DNA of 64,000 nt from NCBI GenBank assembly GCA_019454045.1, contig SKCR01035595.1, positions 1 through 64,000 on the forward strand. The letters run 5' to 3'. The first letter of the stretch is position 1. Each line of letters opens with the position of its first letter. Under the pieces are notes generated by a model that was given only the letters and a program-made list of their open reading frames with translations, did no database searches and was not told where the DNA came from. Positions 37,955-46,754 of this stretch are shown here, piece by piece. Made by a program: the position numbers and the translations under genes. The stretch comes from Zanthoxylum bungeanum. Its lineage: Eukaryota > Streptophyta > Magnoliopsida > Sapindales > Rutaceae.

Positions 37955-37973
37955 TGGCCCCCACCATGGGGCT
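37955..37973 (+). promoter_or_regulatory. Primer binding site of element D
   Basis: TGGCCCCCACCATGGGGCT lies 3 nt after the LTR. It resembles the TGGCGCCCACCGTGGGGC-type sites of plant gypsy elements, altered at two or three positions. Confidence 0.6.
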
Positions 37974-38030
37974 CTAACGATTCATAGCAAACAAGCCTTT
38001 CTTCAATCTACGGGACTTGCAAACATAACA

Positions 38031-38330
38031 ATGGCATCGAGCAGCGAGCCTTCGAATCTTCTAGCTAACTAATTTTCCATCCTCCAGGAATGTCTACGGG
38101 TTTTGGAAGAGGAGAATTCAGTCATGAAGAGTTCCAACAGCGACCTCCAAAGGCAATTGGAACATATATCATCCACATCGAGACATAGAGGATTCACAGA
38201 TCCTCCCGATCGACCGGACCGCCAGTCCAACTTGATGGAGACACCAGACAACAAAACGGGCGACATCCCCCCACCCGAAGGTCATCCAAAAAGTCAAGAA
38301 AGGAATCAGCGCATTCCACCGGTCGAACAT
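38031..38330 (+). pseudogene. gag N-terminus of element D, truncated
   Basis: The ATG at 38031 opens MASSSEPSNLLAN followed by TAA (38070). The same frame then continues with LRVLEEENSVMKSSNSDLQ, a coiled-coil-like stretch, and a hydrophilic DPPDRPDRQSN segment rich in P, D and R. This is the usual look of the N-terminal part of Tat-type gag. It is cut by the copia LTR fragment that begins at about 38331. No capsid or zinc-knuckle sequence remains. Confidence 0.6.
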
Positions 38331-40328
38331 GATGGGGCTTTATGGCGGAAATCTGGTAACGCAGCGGAATAGTGGAAAATCAAAATTTTTCGATTTCAAA
38401 CTTTTTTTCGAATCAATTAAATAAACTTACTTATTTAATTATACAATTATCAAATTCTGAAAAATTACACAAGAGATTAAATTTCTTGGTAATTACCGAA
38501 TTGCCCCAAAACTTTGTAAATTGATTATTTTAGCCCAAAAATTATCAAATATAATTTTGGATGATTCTAAATCATTTCTAAAATGTTTTTCAACACATCT
38601 AATGCATAAAAATCAGATTCCACACAAATCCCCAATTTTTGAGTAATTGTCGTGAGCACCCCAAATTTTCAAGTAATTGTATTTTGGTCCATTTTGTTCA
38701 AAACATGCCAAGATCAAATCCAATCAACCCAAAAATTTACATGCATCATATTCATTCCATAATACATCACATAAATGAAAATACCTAAATTTGGAGTGGG
38801 TTATGAATCCTAATTATTCAATTTCAACTAATTGTCCAATTTCACCAAATCATTAAAATCCAACACTTTAATCCATTCAATACTTCACCAATCTAGCCTC
38901 ACCACTTTGAAACAACTCTAGAACAATTCTAGGTCACCAAGGAGTGGCTTACCAACTCTAGAATGGCAACTTGAATTTCCAAAAATTAAAAGTAAAGCTT
39001 TGAAACCATTTCAAGCTCACTTACATGCATCAATCTTTCATCAAAGTTCACCATTAAAACATAAACGTAAGTAAAGATACAACATCAAAGCAACACAAGA
39101 TGAAGCTAAGTATGTTAGAAATATTTTCTATGTTGAAGACTTTAAAGAAAAACTTATAAAAATAAGATTTTTCCAAGCTTTCTTCTTTTGCCTCCAAGCA
39201 TTTTTCTCTCAACTCTATTATGTTTATTTGGTAACTTATGAACCCTTAACCTAATGAAAATTAAACAAAACAATATATACTCCCCAAAATTTCCCTTGGC
39301 CGAAATTGGAAGCAAAAGATTAATATCTAGATATTTTTGTTTCATTTAAAGCTTACTTTATCAACTTGTTAATTTGATCATTACAACTTTAATGAAAATT
39401 CAACAGGTCAACAAAATCAACTCAAGGCATCTCCTAAAATATCAAAACTTATGATATTTATATTTTTAATTCATTTAATTATTTAACAATTAAATAATTA
39501 AATAATTATTTAAATACAAATATTTTAAATATATGTATAATATTTACTTTAAATATCCAAATACATATATATTTATGATATATGTCAAATATCACAATTT
39601 GACATTTAATTAATGTGCATTTAACAAAATCTATCATTAAGTACAAATACACAATAATTAAGAAATTAAAATTAGGTCTCATCACATGTATTTTTCGTTT
39701 AACATTTAAACGATTTATAAATAATCATCATTATTCATAAAAGTTACCCTAGTGCTCTACAAGTATATTTCATTAGTGAGACTCTCTAGATTCAGGTATA
39801 TCCGTCACAAAATTCAATTTCGTGTCCATAATTTACCCACCCGTAAATTATGACGACCACGGATAATCTAGCTGAATCATACAGGTCGAGGTCATTACAT
39901 ACGTATAATCCCTCCGTCACAGGTATCCGGATAATCCCGGAGATATAGATGTAAACGTCAAATCTCTATAGGTATTATATCGTCGACGTTTCTATTAGCA
40001 ATCTATAAATAACATTCGGAACTCACTTCCGAAGTATACTATGTCCATAGATTTAACTGATTGCTAATCAGATATGGACTACCTATGCTTTGTACACAGA
40101 ACTGACGGATCCTATCTTGACACACAGAGAATATCCTGAGGATCGGTCCACACCCAACAAACAGGCGGAGTTCTGATCTAAATAGATCGGTGACGTAACT
40201 GTCATCTAAGTGTGGAGGATGTCTCATACATCTACAGTGGTATCTCAAGTCAAATGACCACTATGCTACTCAACCCAAGAAGATTCTTATTGACGTTGGT
40301 GTACTATCTATTAAGAATCTTTGGTGAA
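38331..40328 (-). mobile_element. Copia-A family LTR fragment inside element D
   Basis: On the minus strand it runs parallel to the copia-A LTR. The shared end is CCGCTGCGTTACC followed outward by AGCCCC; GCAATCAGTTAAATCTATGG, GTCGACGATATAATACC and the long AT-rich middle correspond in order. It lacks the first roughly 400 bp of the LTR, stopping at about 40328 within the text that corresponds to ACTCACCGAAGATTCTTAAT. No internal copia region is attached, so it is a truncated solo-like LTR. Confidence 0.8.
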
Positions 40329-41169
40329 TTATTTCCTGGCCTACATCAGGTCTAGTCGATGGGAACACTCCCCAATTAGTCCATGATGGAGCCAAGTTCA
40401 GTTAAAATGCCTTCCTATGTCCAGCCGACATGTAGATTCGATTTGGTCCCTATTCGCCACCAAATGAGTGAATGGTTTCCCGGCCTTTATCAGGTCCAGT
40501 CGACGGGAACACTCCTCATTTGGCTCGTGGTGGAGACTAGTATAAAACCTTGACCTTCTTATGGTTCAGACAATATGCAGATTCGATTTGGTACATGTTC
40601 GGTACCAAGTGAGCGAGTCGACATGCTCATTCCTCAAGAAGCTCATTAATTGAGTCGGGATATCAACCCGGACCTCTATTTGATTCAAGACGACATGTGA
40701 CCTCACTAAGGCCATGTACCGCACCATTCGGTAGAATAACCTCCATGCCATCATCGGGCGAGTTGAACACTTGAACTACATTCAGTCTAGACATGTAGGC
40801 TTTATTGGTCCTCTGACCAATCGATTGGAGTTCTTCAAAGAACACCACTCAGTTATGTCGACTGGGACATGACTAAACAAATAAAAGACTTGGACTATAT
40901 TCAGTCCAGACATGTAGGCTCCATTGGACCTCAGACCATTCGTATGGATATGTCCAGAAACAACGTCTGATTCGATCGATTGGGGATATCTTCCCTAACT
41001 CATGTCGAGTCAGATTCAAGACTTTAGCCATACTGTCCAGATGACATTGAAGACGCTCAATCACGTCCTGGTCCAGACAACAAAGACTTTCCCATTTTAG
41101 TTCAGACGACACGACCAATGAGTACTCTCAAAGCCAATGACTAATTGACTTAGAGAGTAGGGGACAAAC
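40329..41169 (+). repeat. 3' repeat region and polypurine tract of element D
   Basis: Degenerate direct repeats fill this stretch: CGGCCTTTATCAGGTCCAGTCGACGGGAACACTCC-like text occurs twice (about 40347 and 40490), and TTCAGTCTAGACATGTAGGCT at about 40782 recurs as TTCAGTCCAGACATGTAGGCT at about 40899. Open frames here are not coding. AGAGTAGGGGACAAAC at the end is a plausible polypurine tract. Repeated 3' untranslated regions are known from Tat/Ogre elements. Confidence 0.65.
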
Positions 41170-41862
41170 TGTACGGGCTAAATTTGGGACAAGGGAAATT
41201 TTGACTTTTCGCTTCGGTCCAATACTAAATACACCCCAAATTCCCCTAACAGTACCCAAGATAAGATTCAGGCCCTAAGTTACCATCTAAAGCCCACACA
41301 CAAAGGGATGGCCCAATATCCTCCAATCTAAAGGACCCCGGACTCTCAAAGGTGGCCCAATTTTATAAGTCTATACTGGCCCAAAGATATTACGCAAACC
41401 CATACCCAGTAAAGATACCATATCTGAATCGTATCCCATACTCAATCATGTGCCAGCCTACGAAACGCCCAGACTCATAAATACCCCACATAATTCAACC
41501 GTTTCCAGCCTTCAAACGGACAAACAATCAAAAGCAATAAGTGCGCACGTTTCACAAGTTTGTATATATTAGAGGAGAAATCTAAGAGGGGGGACACACA
41601 AGCTCTACTACTCATAGCTTAAAAATATTCACTCCAGAGCTCTTAGAACCACCTACCTACCGCCCTCACGGCAGCTCACAGGGATCAAGGTAATCTCTGA
41701 CCTTGCTCCTCCTTCTACGACACTTACAGCATATTTCCACCACTGACTTGGGTGTCGGAGTGCCTACGGCATCCACCACACCGGTGGGTAGATTCTCCAC
41801 GCTCAATCTACTTCTTGTTTTGCAGGATCGCTAGTGCCCCCAACCAACAAATTCTCGAATTG
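41170..41862 (+). repeat. 3' LTR of element D, 3' end missing
   Basis: It matches the 5' LTR from TGTACGGG to CCAACCAACAAATTCTC. The last 30 or so bp, including the TCTACA end, are absent and B-type LTR sequence resumes. Confidence 0.8.
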
Positions 41863-42001
41863 CTTCCAGTGGAACCTGAAACCTTATTTATCTACAAAAA
41901 TAATACAAAACACATCAAAACATTCATAAAACCCAAGAAAAACTATACAAAATACTAGGTCAAATGAGTGGGAAATAGTGATATATTTACCATTTATCAC
42001 A
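41863..42001 (-). mobile_element. LTR of element B, right part (start of U3)
   Basis: On the minus strand it starts TGTGATAAATGG at 42001, preceded by the purine-rich GGTTTGAGGG (polypurine tract, 42002-42011). It aligns with the last 200 bp of the element A LTR (GCTTCCA, CAATAAATAA-like text). Together with 35513-37230 it forms the 3' LTR of element B. Confidence 0.72.
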
Positions 42002-42529
42002 CCCTCAAACCTAACATTTTCTAATCCTCGAGCAAAACAACAAAATAACATAAACATCTTTAAAATAATAATTAAACTAATCCATTTTTGTAGGGATCAC
42101 GGTTGCATTTAGCATATGCAACAAGCCTTTAAACCCCTAGGTGTCCCTAGTGGATGAGTTGTAGTCTCGTGAGGGCTTACAGCAATGATACCCACAAACG
42201 CCAATCTAATGCACACAAAAGCAAAAAGACAAGAGAAAATAGAATAACAAGTTAGTGACTAAACATGTGAAACTTCTTATTTAAGTTAGTAGTTATTTTC
42301 TTTCTTTCTAAATTACCAAATAAGTAAATTCTCTGATTATTTTTACCATTCTCCATATACACAACCAACAAAGTATTAATCAGTCATTGTGCCCACAATA
42401 TTGATAAGTGTAGTTGAAAAGAGAGTAATATTTGTGTCCTAAAGTTATATCAGAATTCACATCTTTTTAAGCAATGAAATATTTTTTCAGATTTTTTTTA
42501 ATTTATATACAATATCTTCCATCCATGTA

Positions 42530-42775
42530 GCGATCTTTGGGCCAGTGACTCCCAAACCAGTTGGCTTTAGGGCACTAGGTGTTAAGACACCCTTAAAGAA
42601 TTAATTACTCGGATTTCATATATATATCTATATATTATATATATTATATATATATATTATAACAACTTAATCCATGTAGCGAGCTTTGGGTCAGTGACTC
42701 CCAAACCAGTTGGCTTTAGGGCACTAGGTGTTAAAACACCCCTATGGACTTAATTACTCAAATCTCATATGTGTT
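42530..42775 (-). repeat. Two-copy repeat block in the 3' region of element B
   Basis: GCCAGTGACTCCCAAACCAG, then TTGGCTTTAGGGCACTAGG and ACACCC occur at about 42541-42611 and again at 42689-42765, separated by an (AT)-rich spacer. The same block is present twice in element A (18771 and 18907). Confidence 0.85.
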
Positions 42776-43333
42776 TTATTATTATTTTTATTATTATTAT
42801 TATTATTTATTTATTTCATCGTTTTTTAGATGTTTCCTCCAATTAAATTAGAGCACTGAATATTACAAACTTTTCAATTAAAACTCATGTCCGTATGTTA
42901 CCATTTTATATTGATAATACCTGTCAACTGAGCAAATGAAGATCCATTTTAGTCAGTATTATGGAGAATTCACAGCTTAATAATTCAAAAGGAAATAAAC
43001 AAAAATTTACTTGTTACAAAATATCTTGAGATACGTCTTAGGAGTGAAAATTCCTTACACATCTATCTCACACCAATTTCACCAATAGTTAGTCAAATTA
43101 AAACAAAATATTTTTTAATTTTTATAAATTTTTTTTATAATTGTTTTTGAATTTTCTGAAAATTTTTGACTAAGAATCAAATAAAAACAACCACCATACC
43201 TAAAAATAAGATACTAGTCAACTATTCCCCTCCCCCAAACCTAAATGAGACATTGTCCCCATGACTTTAAAAGTAGAAGAAGGGTTTAGAAGATAGTACC
43301 TGATTAGCTGAAATTCTACATCTCAAAAGAAAA

Positions 43334-43987
43334 TTAAAGGTTAAGATCTAGATTTATCCGATGCTTCTTTCCAAGATCATTATCAGACCAGTTTATCTTG
43401 GAAAGAATATGGTCAATTTGTGGTTCAAAGGCTAAGATTTGGTCAATTTAAATCATGGAAAGTTCTGGCAGTGAAGATTATTTCTTTTACAGGTTTTGAC
43501 ACGAATCCATTTCTCCGTGCATCATCAAGAAACACACAAAGAAAATCATAAAATCCATCAGCGTTAAATAGTCCAATTGGTTTCTGGTGTATGTTCAAGT
43601 TCGCCCAAGATAGCATTGTAGAAATTTCATCCATCGTACCCAAGCCACCTGGTAAAGCAATAATAGCATCATCACGATTGATCATTTCAACAAGTCGTTC
43701 GGACATACCTGGCACGATAAGTTCCTCTCCGTTTGATGGTCCTATAAGATTCGCCTCTGCCAAAGGTTTTGGGATGATTCCCAAAACTTGACTACCTTTT
43801 TCCTGTACGGCCCTTGAAACGTACCCCATTAGTCTAAGATTGCCACCGCCATATACTATGTGCATATACTTTCAGCTATGACTCTACCCAATTCTTGTGC
43901 TACTGCAATAAATTATGGTTTAGACCCAGCACTAGTACCATAAAACACACAGATATTTACAACTCGTCTTCTTGAAGTAGCTTCCAA
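43334..43987 (-). pseudogene. Captured LOG-like gene, copy B, better preserved
   Basis: Same family as copy A: a LOG/lysine-decarboxylase-like phosphoribohydrolase. The minus strand shows VVNICVFYGTSAGSKP, a stop (TAA 43914-43912), then VAQELGRVIAES, a frameshift near 43870, and a 140-codon open stretch (43865-43443). That stretch carries HIVYGGGNLRLMGYVSRAV, VLGIIPKPLAEANLIGP, AIIALPGGLGTMDEI, QKPIGLFNADGFYDFL and DDARRNGFVSK. After a frameshift near 43442 the tail PQIDHILSKINWSDND ends at TAA 43336-43334. The PGGxGTxxE nucleotide-binding signature is intact here. At the likely start a TTG (43987) stands where ATG would be expected. Canonical plant LOGs usually show an R-K pair before the EM of this helix; here it is ERLVEM. 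The copy lacks introns and has the element's orientation. Confidence 0.88.
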
Positions 43988-44046
43988 TTTTTTTATGTAT
44001 TTCTTTCTCAAATTCGGATGCCTTCAAAAGTGTAATGATGAGTTGA

Positions 44047-44054
44047 ATTTATAG
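44047..44054 (-). promoter_or_regulatory. TATA box upstream of LOG copy B
   Basis: The minus strand reads CTATAAAT, followed by TCAACTCATCATTACAC, about 60 bp before the LOG-like frame. The flanks match the site before copy A at 20528-20521. Confidence 0.5.
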
Positions 44055-44645
44055 CACCCGAAAAGGGTGAGTAATAATAGCACTAGTATCTTCCAATGGA
44101 TGATTATTAGCTTAAATAATAAAATAAATCGTGAAAGGTCAAAAAGTCTGGATCTTGTCGGCGAAAATAAAGATAATTACAACAGCAAAGCAAATCAAAG
44201 CAATTATTAAGGCAACAAAATTGTGTACACAATACGCCACTCGTTTGGTATATAAATCCATTAGGATGTGTATCAAGAATCCATTCCTTACTCAGCCATC
44301 ACTAATGAATTAGCTCTCATATTTGTGATTGCCAAACACCATTCCTATTTTCTTACTTTGCCTTAAATGTCCCGTTTGTGCTTTTCCCTGAAAATATCAC
44401 ACAAAATTAAAAACTCTACAACATGTATAAACAAAATATGAAAACATAAATTCCAATAAATTGCATGGGTTGCTTCCTGCTAGTATTAAATTTTTCATCT
44501 TCAGCGAGACGTGACTGAAATCCATATGTCAAGGAGGTTTTAGCATGGTTTTGGATGTCCGTTTAAAGACAATCCTATGAGCATTTCTTTTGAAGGGTCT
44601 CTTCCAACGGTAAAGTGGCAAAAAGAATTTTGTCTCATTCAGTGT
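44055..44645 (-). other. Element B segment without recognisable gene
   Basis: It lies between the unrecognised frame at 44927-44646 and the LOG-like gene. The part 44141-44345 resembles element A at 20620-21030. No coding signal stands out. Confidence 0.5.
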
Positions 44646-44927
44646 TTATGCCACCTTTTTAAACTTTATCGCTCCTATGGTTTCTGGAAAGAAGGAAAGA
44701 AAATCAAGAGGTCTCGTATGGTGCTTGACTTTGAATAAGAGTTCCATTTTGTCAATCTTCTGGGCGGTGTCTTTGATATGTACTCCCCAAAACAGTGATA
44801 TTTCTCCTAAATGTATGAGATCTTCAATATGGTCAGACATTTGCTCCTCCATTTGCTTTGCATCTTGCTCCACCTTTTCATCACAGATGTATTTTAAAAT
44901 TTTCGCATTCAGCTCTTCATCTGTCAT
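44646..44927 (-). CDS. Unrecognised retroelement frame in element B
   Basis: Ninety-three codons starting MTDEELNAKILKYICDEK, hydrophilic and acidic in the first half and basic at the end (GAIKFKKVA). Reading is open upstream of the Met (about 44985) in the same frame. No domain is recognised. Its position, after gag remnants and before the LOG-like gene, suggests it derives from the gag-pol region or an added sequence. Being open for more than 90 codons in an otherwise broken element is mildly notable. Confidence 0.3.
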   Translation of the reverse strand: MTDEELNAKILKYICDEKVEQDAKQMEEQMSDHIEDLIHLGEISLFWGVHIKDTAQKIDKMELLFKVKHHTRPLDFLSFFPETIGAIKFKKVA

Positions 44928-45039
44928 ATGTGAAATACATGCTCCATAAGTGTCAACTTGAGGATGGAAAGATGTATCTAATTTTAGGTCTTCATCCTCT
45001 GTGGTTGATATGACTGCTCAGGTAGCTCTTCTTCAAACA

Positions 45040-45795
45040 TCAGTGCAATGCATGCTCCAAGATCTTCATTTTTAGGATACAGAGTTTCATCCTTATTTGT
45101 AGTTGGTACAAATGGCTCTGGTTCTTGTTCCTCATCAGAGTTTGATGAATAATAAAATCAAATCGAGATTTTGCTGGTTCGGGCTCCTGAATTGATACCT
45201 CTGGTTCTTGATATTGTTCAGCCTTTTTCTCTGATAATGCGTCATCGTGAAATGCTTGGTACTCGAAGGTTTCGTCAATGTCATTTGAATTTGTTCCGTG
45301 AGATATGTAATTCAGGTTGTTTGTTAATTGTCTAATTTGATTTATCATCCTATGTATGGATGCTGCTTGACTATGAAATTGTGCATCAAATTGAGCTTCC
45401 CGTTCCTCGAGCCAATCTTTGAGCATGTCAATCATCCGATCTTCATCTGATGGTTCTGGTTCTTGATGAAGATCGTAGATGGATGGTGGATAAGATGGAA
45501 AACGTGGTTAAGTGAAATATGATGGTTCTTCGAACTCTGAATGATTCTGATAATTCTGTCACCCTGAAAGGTATATGCATTGATTGCTCGGGTGGTTACC
45601 ATCGTATATTTCACATCTCCCCATTGCGTTCTGTTGAGCAAATGTAGTATTGCTTGGTTCTGACATCCAGTGATAATTGGTGGGCTGGACAACAAGCATC
45701 AGAAAACCGGACTGTTGCTCCCTGATTTGGGGTGTATCTTCTTCTAGTAAAGCTCGTAATCTCTCAATCGCCCAATAATGTTCCATTTCAACCAT
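45040..45795 (-). pseudogene. Athila-like gag remnant of element B
   Basis: The first frame (45795-45559) starts MVEMEHYWAIERLRALLEED and reaches the half zinc-knuckle-like CEIYDGNHPSNQC seen in Athila-type gag. A second frame, 45435-45040, holds WLEEREAQFDAQFHSQAASI and HRMINQIRQLTNNLN, matching the coiled linker that follows the knuckle in Athila gag. Stops separate them. The N-terminal gag is absent. Confidence 0.65.
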
Positions 45796-45895
45796 CTGAA
45801 AAATAAAAGAAAGAAATAAAAATTACAGATAAAAATAAGAAAATTAGATACAAGGAAATTATATAGCTTCAAAATTAATAACTCAAGAAAAATAA

Positions 45896-45914
45896 GTCCC
45901 CGGCAACGGCGCCA
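45896..45914 (-). promoter_or_regulatory. Primer binding site of element B (tRNA-Asp)
   Basis: The minus strand reads TGGCGCCGTTGCCGGGGAC, complementary to the 3' end of plant tRNA-Asp, the primer used by many Athila-group elements. It lies a few nt after the LTR end and fixes the element's orientation. Confidence 0.85.
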
Positions 45915-45920
45915 AAAACT

Positions 45921-46040
45921 TGATCAGTGAAATCACACCAGTAACGCAAACGCACATATCGCTCAAGTAGTATACTATCGATCCCACGAGGACTTAATTT
46001 CTAGTGTTGTTATTAATTATTGATACTATTTATTTACAGG
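45921..46040 (-). mobile_element. 5' LTR fragment of element B
   Basis: TGATCAGTGAAATCACACCAG through TTTATTTACAGGTA matches the first 120 bp (plus-strand order) of the LTR at 35513. The rest of the LTR is missing and Athila internal sequence follows. Confidence 0.8.
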
Positions 46041-46749
46041 TAAACCGAAAATGGAGTCTGCTACTATTTTACGTCAAGACTTCACTCTTCTATCTAATGT
46101 TGTTATTAAGTATTACAGGAATTTGATTATAATTGTCTGCTACATGCTGTTTTTTCAAGACAATAAAATTCACATGATATATTAATTTATCGACTTGAAA
46201 TAACAAGTCTTCCACAATTCCTTTTGATACCTTGTCTGATCTATCGGCAAGTAAAAAAGTAGTTGAAATTGGTTTTAACTCACAAATTTTATGTTGTTGG
46301 TAAACCGAAAATGGAAGCAAATTGACACTAGCTCCAAAATCAAGCAATGCATGTTCAATTTTATGATTTCTAATAATACGTGAAATAGTTGGACAATGAG
46401 GGTCTTTGTATTTCAATGCATTATTAGTTTAAAGGATGTAACTTACATGTTCAGCTAGAACAACTTTCTTTCTTACCTGATGTCTTCTTTTAACGATGAA
46501 TGAGCCTTCAAAAATTGGCATAAGATGATATCTGTTGGATGGCATTTAAAAAAGGAATATTGACCTTCGCTTGTTTGAATATTTCATATATCTCTAGGGA
46601 ATGGTTTAATTTCTTTGTTTTCAATGCTTGAGGAAATGGAGGTGCATATGACAAATCGTTATCATCAACGATAGGTAATGGTTCATCAACCCCTTACTTA
46701 CCCTTTGAAGCGGAAACCTTCACGAGGTTTAAGAAGGTTTTTGGATGAC
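46041..46749 (-). pseudogene. Athila-like protease region fragment (element E)
   Basis: The minus strand 46416-46090 encodes MKYKDPHCPTISRIIRNHK, ALLDFGASVNLLPFSVYQQH, FLLADRSDKVSKGIVEDLL and NFIVLKK, the retropepsin of Athila-group elements (usual D-L-G-A-S motif, here DFGAS). Just upstream, HQVRKKVVLAEHV occurs before a stop. The conserved ILGRPF end is altered. A phrase of about 14 bp, GTAAACCGAAAATGGA, occurs twice (46037 and 46303). The fragment continues beyond the solo LTR at 49314. Confidence 0.8.
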
Positions 46750-46754
46750 CTTAC

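Larger units (their letters stand above)
37231..41862 (+). mobile_element. Tat-like Ty3/gypsy remnant D, inserted in the LTR of element B
   Basis: Two direct LTRs start TGTACGGG(A/C)TAAATTTGGG at 37231 and 41170, with primer site and gag start after the first and a purine-rich tract before the second. Most of gag and all of pol are missing; the inside holds a gag N-terminus, a copia LTR fragment and a degenerate 3' repeat region. It splits the LTR of element B between 37230 and 41863. A clean target duplication was not found because the right LTR is truncated by about 30 bp. Confidence 0.78.
42002..45920 (-). mobile_element. Internal region of Athila-like element B (non-autonomous, carries LOG-like gene)
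   Basis: Minus-strand order: tRNA-Asp primer site at 45914-45896, gag remnant 45795-45040, an unrecognised frame 44927-44646, the LOG-like gene 43987-43334, a repeat-bearing 3' region, the polypurine tract, then the 3' LTR. No reverse transcriptase or integrase is present. The 3' half is homologous to element A. It resembles gag-only non-autonomous retrotransposons that depend on a pol-bearing relative. Confidence 0.75.

Noticed and set aside
38069..38372. Intact host gene in element D
   Set aside because: The frame continues the gag start of a retroelement and runs into a copia LTR; it is not a host gene.
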